Part shown: piece after piece, positions 1 to 4,561 of the stretch
Layout of the letters: each line of letters starts with the position of its first letter
Numbering within the stretch: the first letter of the stretch is position 1
Source of the DNA: Thermoplasmatota archaeon
GTDB taxonomy: Archaea > Thermoplasmatota > E2 > DHVEG-1
Assembly (NCBI GenBank): GCA_030609445.1
Contig: JAUWCF010000073.1
Location: forward strand, 1 to 5,856
Reading direction: 5' to 3'
Length of the DNA stretch: 5,856 nt
Made by a program: the position numbers and the translations under genes
Notes under the pieces: generated by a model
What the model was told of the DNA's origin: nothing
The model's input: the letters and a program-made list of their open reading frames with translations, nothing else
Databases searched by the model: none

Positions 1-546
1 AGTCGAATCATGAAAACAAGGAAAGGATTTATCCAAGGATATAATGGTCAGGCAATGGTTGATGCGGATAGTCAGATAATTGTCGCTGGTGATCTCGTCA
101 ATGATGAAAATGATAAACATCAACAGATTCATATGGTAGAAAAACTCAAACAATATTTAGACCGTATTCCTGAGAAACTGACGATGGATGCTGGATATTG
201 GGATGAACAACGATTAAAACAATTAGATGATGATATTGATTTGTATGTTGCAACTGATAAGGATTGGAAGGAACGGAAAAAAATGCGGAATTGTCCATCG
301 CCTCGTGGACGTATTCCGAAAAATTTGAGTTATAAAGAACGGATGGAGCGGAAATTGTTAACGAAGAGAGGGAAAGAGATTTATCAGAAGCGGGGGTGTT
401 CGGTTGAACCGGTGTTTGGACAGATTCAGAATCGTGGTTTACGAAGGTTATTGCTTAGAGGGTTGACAAAAGCGAAGGGTGAATGGTTATTGATGTGTCT
501 TTCACACAATTTGTTGAAATTGTGGAGAGCACAAGCAACAAAATAA
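1..546 (+). CDS. IS1182-type DDE transposase, C-terminal part (5' end outside window)
   Basis: This is the C-terminal part of a cut-and-paste transposase of the IS1182 type. The frame is open from base 1 (Ser-Arg-Ile just before the first Met at base 10), and 'SRIMKTRKGFIQGYN' is internal family sequence, so base 10 is not the true start. Counting from codon 1, the visible landmarks are the 'GYNGQAMVD' strand near residues 13-21 with the usual first Asp region, 'MDAGYWDE' near 62-69 carrying the second catalytic Asp, and 'YQKRGCSVEPVFGQIQ' near 128-143 carrying the catalytic Glu in a YREK-like signature. The end, 'GEWLLMCLSHNLLKLWRA', is the typical family C-terminus. The visible part has no stop or frameshift, so the element may be intact, but the N-terminal helical domain and left end cannot be seen. 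It ends at TAA and has no evident functional link to the genes that follow. Family assignment is confident; activity is unknown. Confidence 0.9.
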   Translation, partial: SRIMKTRKGFIQGYNGQAMVDADSQIIVAGDLVNDENDKHQQIHMVEKLKQYLDRIPEKLTMDAGYWDEQRLKQLDDDIDLYVATDKDWKERKKMRNCPSPRGRIPKNLSYKERMERKLLTKRGKEIYQKRGCSVEPVFGQIQNRGLRRLLLRGLTKAKGEWLLMCLSHNLLKLWRAQATK

Positions 547-559
547 GCAGAACATCATA

Positions 560-568
560 TTTTTTTTT
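560..568 (+). terminator. T-rich terminator after the transposase
   Basis: A run of nine T begins 14 bases after the transposase stop codon. Archaeal RNA polymerase terminates at oligo-T on the non-template strand without needing a hairpin, so this is a plausible terminator. I saw no clear stem before it. Confidence 0.5.
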
Positions 569-633
569 ATTGTTATTGCCTAATGTCATTTGAAAGTCTG
601 TTAGATCAAAATGTGAACGAATACAGAAAATTA

Positions 634-649
634 TTTTTCAGACAGGCTC
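634..649 (+). repeat. possible right terminal inverted repeat of the IS element
   Basis: The segment tttttcagacaggctc lies about 90 bases after the transposase stop, where the right end of such an element is expected, and its composition resembles an IS tip with gagcctgtctg reading inward. The left end is outside the window, so the inverted partner and target duplication cannot be checked. This is a candidate only. Confidence 0.35.
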
Positions 650-695
650 AATAGCAACTTAAAAACAATTAAATGTTTGAGATTCCTATAAGTAC

Positions 696-704
696 AAATA
701 TAAA
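696..704 (+). promoter_or_regulatory. archaeal TATA box for the methyltransferase gene
   Basis: The sequence aaatataaa is centred about 28 bases before the ATG at 728. Archaeal TATA boxes lie about 25 bases before the transcription start, so the transcript would begin at or a few bases before the start codon. There is no good Shine-Dalgarno motif at the right distance; the only weak candidate, aaaggt, is about 18 bases upstream. A leaderless mRNA fits best. Confidence 0.5.
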
Positions 705-727
705 AAAGGTATTCGAGAAATGAAAAA

Positions 728-1381
728 ATGGTCAAATCAACAGACGACAGGGTTCACAGATTACAATTTAAAAAAACAAAGATAATAGATAGACTCGCTA
801 TTTTTGTAATCAGAGCAATATCAAATTACTTCTGGATAGTTGTTGATATTTTATCCCATGCCAATGAAAAAATTGCAGAAAGGTATGAAAGATCAATAGG
901 GGAAGAATATAAAAACGAGTGTAAAGCATTTAATATATCAAAAGGAAAAAAAATCCTGCATATAGGCTGTGGATCATATCCCTTAACTGAAATGACAATA
1001 GTAAGACTATTTGAAGTAGATGTCGTAGGAATAGATAAAAATACAAAAGCAGTAAAACGAGCAAACGAAGTCATTTTAAAAAAACAATTCGATAAAAAAA
1101 TAATAATTGAACAGGGAAACGGTGCAGATTATCCTGTAGAAGAATTTGATATGATAATAGTTTCAAGCTGCGCATTACCCAAAACAGATATCCTAAACCA
1201 TGTTTTTACTAAGGCAAAGAAAAATAGTATCATAGTTATAAGAGATCTTGATACATCTACTGATGAATTTCTTGAGTATATAAATGAATATAAATACATT
1301 ACAATAGAAAAAAGAATCCACCATCCTGTTCCTTCTTTAATGCCAATCGGCTGGAACGCATTTTATCTAAAAAAGAAATGA
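728..1381 (+). CDS. class I SAM-dependent methyltransferase-like protein
   Basis: This 217-residue soluble protein has a Rossmann-type SAM-binding core. Motif I is 'KILHIGCGSYPLTE' (about 75-88), the acidic ribose-binding strand is 'VVGIDKN' (99-105), a loop follows at 'EQGNGADYP' (128-136), and the next strand is 'FDMIIVSSCA' (140-149). Residues 1-70 are a basic, helical N-terminal extension. The 'G-x-G-x-x-P-L-T' form of motif I resembles nicotianamine-synthase-like enzymes, which use SAM as an aminobutyryl or methyl donor, so the exact chemistry is open and the substrate cannot be read from sequence. I chose the ATG at 728 because it follows a TATA box at leaderless spacing; the frame is closed upstream at 701. 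The gene is rich in AAA and ATA codons and appears more AT-rich than its neighbours. It converges on the flippase-like gene with 19 bases between the stops, so the two are not one operon. Confidence 0.8.
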   Translation: MVKSTDDRVHRLQFKKTKIIDRLAIFVIRAISNYFWIVVDILSHANEKIAERYERSIGEEYKNECKAFNISKGKKILHIGCGSYPLTEMTIVRLFEVDVVGIDKNTKAVKRANEVILKKQFDKKIIIEQGNGADYPVEEFDMIIVSSCALPKTDILNHVFTKAKKNSIIVIRDLDTSTDEFLEYINEYKYITIEKRIHHPVPSLMPIGWNAFYLKKK

Positions 1382-1400
1382 GTTGCCCTAAAGAATCTGA

Positions 1401-2360
1401 CTACATCATTTTTTTAGAAGGCAAATCGCCAAGTTTCTTGCTTTCAAAAGCAGTAATAACTGCTCCAACAATACTGGGAAGTAGCCATATAACTGCAAAC
1501 CAAAAAAGAGAGAGGCCGATAATTTTTTCAGATGTGACTGCAAAAATCGAAAACAATGATATCAGTGTTACTTCTCGCGTCCCAAGACCATAGATTGAAA
1601 TCGGAAGAGATGCAACAACATTTGCAACAGCTATAATGAAAATAAACGAAATGTAAGGAACTTCGATATCAAATAATCTGGAGATAAGATAAAGCTCTGA
1701 AAAACGTATTATCCATCCAAAAATCGAAAGGAAAAATGGAAGTAAAACATCTCTAAAGCTGGGGAGATTTTCATAAAACGTATCAATAGGATCCTCCAGT
1801 CTATCCTTCACAGTCGAAAAGATATTTGATTGGACAATTTTTGTAAAAACAACCTTAGAATTCTTTTTTCTAAGAAAAAATATAAACAAAGCAGCAACAA
1901 TGACTGATACGATAACTATTGTTATAAAAATATAGGGAAACCTGCTACTGAGAAAAAAACTGCCAACAAGACCAAGCACCAACAGGGAAAGAAAGTCAAG
2001 GGTATTAAAAGTGATAATATTTGAGACACATTTTGGAAGAGGCTGACCACTTTCATGTTTTAAATAAAGGGCTTTAATATATGCACCGAAACCACCTGGA
2101 GTGATGAATCCATAGAAATATCCAATGAAGATGTTTTTGAGTGAATACAAAAAACTAACATGTATTTTTTGTTTTTTAAGAAGGATCTGCCATTGAATAT
2201 TTGTTGAAATAAGAACAGGGACAACTGAAAATAGACAAAGAAATGCGTAAAGTGGGGGAATACCTGAAAAAATCTCAATAACTGCTGGAATATCAACTGT
2301 TGAAAGCAGATAAATCAGAATGATGATACCTACTGCCGGCAGTATTTTTTTAACATCCAT
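1401..2360 (-). CDS. flippase-like integral membrane protein (UPF0104 / LPG-synthase TM domain family)
   Basis: This 319-residue protein has about eight to nine hydrophobic segments (near residues 5-22, 33-55, 74-90, 114-138, 143-163, 205-226, 237-256, 262-280 and 281-305). Family signatures are 'GFITPGGFGAYIKALYL' (84-100), followed by the 'FNTLDFLSLLVLGLVG' helix, and 'LPISIYGLGTREVTLISLF' (252-270), the conserved P-x-G-x-G-x-R-E element. The family is the membrane part of bacterial MprF and also occurs alone or fused to glycosyltransferases in archaea (AglD type); roles proposed are lipid or lipid-linked sugar handling at the membrane. No soluble catalytic domain is fused here, so the substrate is unknown. 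The ATG at 2360 is supported by a TATA-like box 28 bases upstream and no Shine-Dalgarno. The gene lies 40 bases after the peptidase-like gene on the same strand and probably has its own promoter in that gap. Confidence 0.88.
   Translation of the reverse strand: MDVKKILPAVGIIILIYLLSTVDIPAVIEIFSGIPPLYAFLCLFSVVPVLISTNIQWQILLKKQKIHVSFLYSLKNIFIGYFYGFITPGGFGAYIKALYLKHESGQPLPKCVSNIITFNTLDFLSLLVLGLVGSFFLSSRFPYIFITIVIVSVIVAALFIFFLRKKNSKVVFTKIVQSNIFSTVKDRLEDPIDTFYENLPSFRDVLLPFFLSIFGWIIRFSELYLISRLFDIEVPYISFIFIIAVANVVASLPISIYGLGTREVTLISLFSIFAVTSEKIIGLSLFWFAVIWLLPSIVGAVITAFESKKLGDLPSKKMM
1409..1415 (+). terminator. T-run terminator for the methyltransferase gene
   Basis: Seven T in a row begin 28 bases after the methyltransferase stop, inside the last codons of the convergent membrane-protein gene. 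This fits an archaeal oligo-T terminator. On the other strand, the A-run at 1369-1374 reads as T6 about 27 bases beyond the membrane-protein stop and could serve that gene in the same way. Confidence 0.4.
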
Positions 2361-2384
2361 AATACAAAGTTTAATGGCATTCTC

Positions 2385-2392
2385 TATTTATG
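2385..2392 (-). promoter_or_regulatory. archaeal TATA box for the flippase-like gene
   Basis: On the minus strand this reads cataaata, centred about 28 bases before the ATG at 2360, which predicts a leaderless transcript. It sits in the 40-base gap behind the stop of the upstream peptidase-like gene, where no T-run is visible on the minus strand, so read-through from that gene is also possible. Confidence 0.5.
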
Positions 2393-2400
2393 TAGATTGT

Positions 2401-2994
2401 TTATTTTTGCCATTCAAAACGACTATCTTTAAAAAAAGAAAAATCAAGATGTCCCCAATCATCAAAATCACCAAAGCCATGTGTACCATCTGAATAAGAA
2501 AACGTTTTGAATTTGTAATAATAATTCATACAGCTTTTATAGTTATAATATTTCAACCATTGCATACAAAAAGGCATGAGAGTGCCAAGATTATCAATAC
2601 CGCCATATGTATCTGCAAGAAGACCAAGTGTATGACCGAGATGATGTATTGCTCCCCCCATAACGAGTCGGTCTCTATTCATAAAAGGTTTTTTTTGTTT
2701 TAACGTCTCTGCTGAAATAAGAAACGAATCAAGATGATTCCACCCTATAAACGGGAAATTTACATCAGGACCGAAGTCACAGATAATCCCATAATGAAAA
2801 ATACCTTTTCTTGGGCTATTGAGATCGTTGTGAAGGAAATAATCCCAATACAACTCATCAAGATCGGAGAATGAAAAATTACTCACATAAGGTATTTCTT
2901 CCCCTCCTTCAAGACCGCCGACATCAACATGAAGATGTATATTATGTTGTTCAAATACCTGAACTGCCTCTTGTATCATTTCTTTCGTAGGTCT
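2401..2994 (-). CDS. 3' fragment: metzincin-like peptidase domain lacking the catalytic Glu
   Basis: This is the 3' half of the frameshifted gene, about 197 residues from the shift to TAA. It aligns throughout with the C-terminal domain of the next gene upstream: 'YFLHND...RKGIFHYG', 'GGAIHHLGHTLGL' (zinc-site region, HHLGH at 2646-2632), 'GGIDN', 'KSCMNY' (Met-turn-like, SCMNY at 2535-2521), and the closing 'YSDGTHGFGDFDDW'. An HEXXH zinc peptidase needs Glu at the second position; here it is His, so hydrolysis is unlikely even if the frame were restored, though metal binding may remain. The first in-frame ATG after the shift is at 2979, with no signal peptide and no visible promoter, so independent expression as a secreted enzyme is unlikely. 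The frame is also open for some distance upstream of the shift, but that translation shows no family similarity. Confidence 0.75.
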   Translation of the reverse strand, partial: RPTKEMIQEAVQVFEQHNIHLHVDVGGLEGGEEIPYVSNFSFSDLDELYWDYFLHNDLNSPRKGIFHYGIICDFGPDVNFPFIGWNHLDSFLISAETLKQKKPFMNRDRLVMGGAIHHLGHTLGLLADTYGGIDNLGTLMPFCMQWLKYYNYKSCMNYYYKFKTFSYSDGTHGFGDFDDWGHLDFSFFKDSRFEWQK

Positions 2995-3025
2995 ATTTGA
3001 TGTATCCGTTTGTGTTGCTACAATC
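2992..3025 (-). other. frameshift interval
   Basis: Upstream of 3023 the frame giving 'QQDIFLEID' matches the paralogue; from about 2994 the frame giving 'RPTKEMIQ' matches the rest of the domain. The +1 change must lie between. Skipping the T at 2995 (the first base of the TAG) joins 'NGYIK' directly to 'RPTKE', a smooth fit, but any one-base gain in the interval would also do. A short A-run (3011-3009) is present, with no long homopolymer that would make a sequencing error obvious. Confidence 0.7.
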
Positions 3026-4465
3026 GATTTCAAGAAAGATATCTTGTTGGAAGGGATTGGAACCATAAGAGTCAGTATAACATTCTTCAACATTTGTAAG
3101 TCCGTCATTATCTGGATCAAGAAATGAATGATTATCCCAAGAATTTGGGTTATATCCCCATTTTTCCTCCCACCAGTCAGGAACACCGTCGCCATCAGAA
3201 TCATTTTCATTGAATGTAATTTGTTTTTTTATAGGATCATCACATGGTTTGTCCATAAACTCTTCGTTATATCTCCAGTCAGCACCAATGTCTTCATATG
3301 GAATGAGACGCCATGGTCTATAATGAATACGACATAGAGAAAACGTTATTCTATCTCCGCTTCCAAAATCAGTATATGAAGGACCAAATGGGGACCCCCA
3401 ATAGTTATGTTGTGACGAGCAATGTGATTGTTTTGCGTATATTCCGTATAACATATTCCCGTAGATGTTGTTACCACTTATATCACAACGAGAATCAGAT
3501 GGCTTATAAATTCCAAATCGAAGGTTGTCTCTAATCTCACAACCTTTAACAGTTACATCACTACAGGATTGATCCATCCAAATTGCATAAAGGGTATTCA
3601 AACACAAAGTACTGTTGATAACAGAAATTGAGTCTGATTCTGCAATGCTGGCTCCTATCCCATTATGACGCAGTATGCAATTATTGATATCAATATTTGA
3701 ACATCCCCGAATAAAAACACCTCCGTGATTGGCACTGTTATCACTGATGTTACAATGAATTATCTCAAGGTCTTTGGAACTGTTGAAAAAACATGCTCGA
3801 CCATTTGCAAATAGATAGGAATACGTGATACGATTACTACAGGAGTTTTCAAGATGAATACCGATAGAGTTACGAGCCAGCATGCAGCCATCTATAACAT
3901 TGTTATCAGAAGATGAAAGGTGAATCCCTTCTTCGTTGTTGTGGAGCGTGCAATTATCTATTATGTTAAATGATGAGTTGTACGCATAAATTCCTATTCT
4001 TGTTCTGTAAATAATACAATTTTTTATTAAAATATTATCTGACTGCAGCGTTATTGCTACATTACCAGTATATCCGCCAGAGTTTCTAATCGTAAAATTC
4101 TGTATTGTTACATTATCTGAAAGGACATTGACAAGAATATCATTATAAAGTCCATCAAGAATGATCTTTTCTTCTCCTGTAAGAGTTATGGATTGGTTGA
4201 TGATGAGAGTCTCGTTATATGTACCGTTATAAACAAAAACAGTATCGCCATCTTCAGAGACATTGATGCCGTCTTGAATATGTCTAAAAGGATGTTCTTG
4301 TGTCCCATCCCATGGGCCGTTGATGTTGTCGTCATCAACATAGATTGTTGTCCTATTGATGAAAGAAGGAGAGTTTTTTGTTGTAATGTTCTCTGATTGA
4401 ACTGAAGTACTAACTATTGATAAAAAAATGAATAATACGAATACCTGACGTAGTTTTCTTTTCAT
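2993..4465 (-). CDS. 5' fragment: secreted parallel beta-helix protein with Asp-rich repeats
   Basis: The fragment is 490 residues. Residues 1-24 form a signal peptide: basic start 'MKRKLR', hydrophobic core to about 20, likely cleavage after 'VQS'. Residues 40-130 begin with 'IYVDDDNINGPWDGTQEHPF' and 'HIQDGIN', the usual entry to NosD/PbH1-type parallel beta-helices, which bind or cleave polysaccharides or act as adhesins. Coils of about 22 residues run to about 355, ending near 'HNYWGSPFGPS', a common closing motif of this fold. Two Asp-rich loops follow, 'DSDGDGVPD' (422-430) and 'DPDNDGLTN' (450-458), of the thrombospondin type 3 kind that bind calcium. Many Asn-x-Ser/Thr sequons occur, as expected for an archaeal surface glycoprotein. 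No pectate-lyase catalytic set is evident, so ligand and activity are unknown. The protein should be exported; without the 3' part it would lack the peptidase domain. The ATG at 4465 is fixed by the signal peptide. Confidence 0.85.
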   Translation of the reverse strand: MKRKLRQVFVLFIFLSIVSTSVQSENITTKNSPSFINRTTIYVDDDNINGPWDGTQEHPFRHIQDGINVSEDGDTVFVYNGTYNETLIINQSITLTGEEKIILDGLYNDILVNVLSDNVTIQNFTIRNSGGYTGNVAITLQSDNILIKNCIIYRTRIGIYAYNSSFNIIDNCTLHNNEEGIHLSSSDNNVIDGCMLARNSIGIHLENSCSNRITYSYLFANGRACFFNSSKDLEIIHCNISDNSANHGGVFIRGCSNIDINNCILRHNGIGASIAESDSISVINSTLCLNTLYAIWMDQSCSDVTVKGCEIRDNLRFGIYKPSDSRCDISGNNIYGNMLYGIYAKQSHCSSQHNYWGSPFGPSYTDFGSGDRITFSLCRIHYRPWRLIPYEDIGADWRYNEEFMDKPCDDPIKKQITFNENDSDGDGVPDWWEEKWGYNPNSWDNHSFLDPDNDGLTNVEECYTDSYGSNPFQQDIFLEIDCSNTNGYIK

Positions 4466-4561
4466 GATCTATATAATTACAATTGATTTTTTAGCTCTAT
4501 ATATTTAACGTATAAATAAAGTGAATACGTCGGAAATCTTAGATTGAAATTGTCCTTAGAT
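4466..4561. promoter_or_regulatory. intergenic promoter region of the beta-helix gene
   Basis: This 96-base AT-rich gap separates the two minus-strand paralogues. The best TATA candidate is ttaaatatata on the minus strand (4508-4498), centred about 38 bases before the ATG at 4465, giving a short leader of about 12 bases; a second AT box lies at 4520-4511. No Shine-Dalgarno and no oligo-T terminator for the upstream gene is evident, so partial co-transcription is possible. Confidence 0.4.

Larger units (their letters stand above)
547..727. other. intergenic stretch between transposase and methyltransferase genes
   Basis: These 181 bases hold the T-run behind the transposase, a candidate IS end and the promoter of the methyltransferase gene. 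I found no convincing open frame or RNA gene. The boundary between IS-derived and host DNA probably lies near base 650, but this rests only on the candidate terminal repeat. Confidence 0.5.
2401..4465 (-). pseudogene. frameshifted secreted beta-helix / Asp-repeat / metallopeptidase-like protein
   Basis: Two consecutive minus-strand frames together make one protein of roughly 685 residues: signal peptide, right-handed beta-helix, Asp-rich calcium-type repeats, then a peptidase-like domain. The first frame ends at TAG 2995-2993, just after 'PFQQDIFLEID'; the homology then resumes one base further on with 'RPTKEMIQEAVQVF'. The next gene upstream carries the same order without interruption ('PFRQDLFVELDEM' leading into its peptidase domain), so the break is a lesion or a sequence error rather than a gene boundary. 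A +1 shift is needed, meaning one extra base or two missing. The peptidase half also lacks the catalytic Glu (HHLGH). Two independent losses favour a decaying copy, but the 3' half is open for about 200 codons with good similarity, so decay would be recent; a single-base assembly error or programmed shift is not excluded. Confidence 0.75.

Noticed and set aside
1..546. A complete small transposase starting at ATG 10.
   Set aside because: The residues before and after this Met are internal to the IS1182 catalytic domain, and the frame is open to base 1.
826..1074. A minus-strand reading frame inside the methyltransferase gene.
   Set aside because: It is antisense to a clear methyltransferase core and its translation resembles no family I recognise.
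2951..2995. The TAG at 2995-2993 as a pyrrolysine codon read through in the same frame.
   Set aside because: After TAG the same frame meets TGA only 13 codons later (2953-2951), and the translation between has no similarity to the domain. The homology continues in the +1 frame instead.
3128..3534. Plus-strand reading frames opposite the beta-helix and peptidase genes (also near 4193-4396, 5017-5232 and 5345-5629).
   Set aside because: They are antisense to well-supported coding sequence, short, and show no family features; hydrophobic runs come from complementing Asp/Asn-rich codons.
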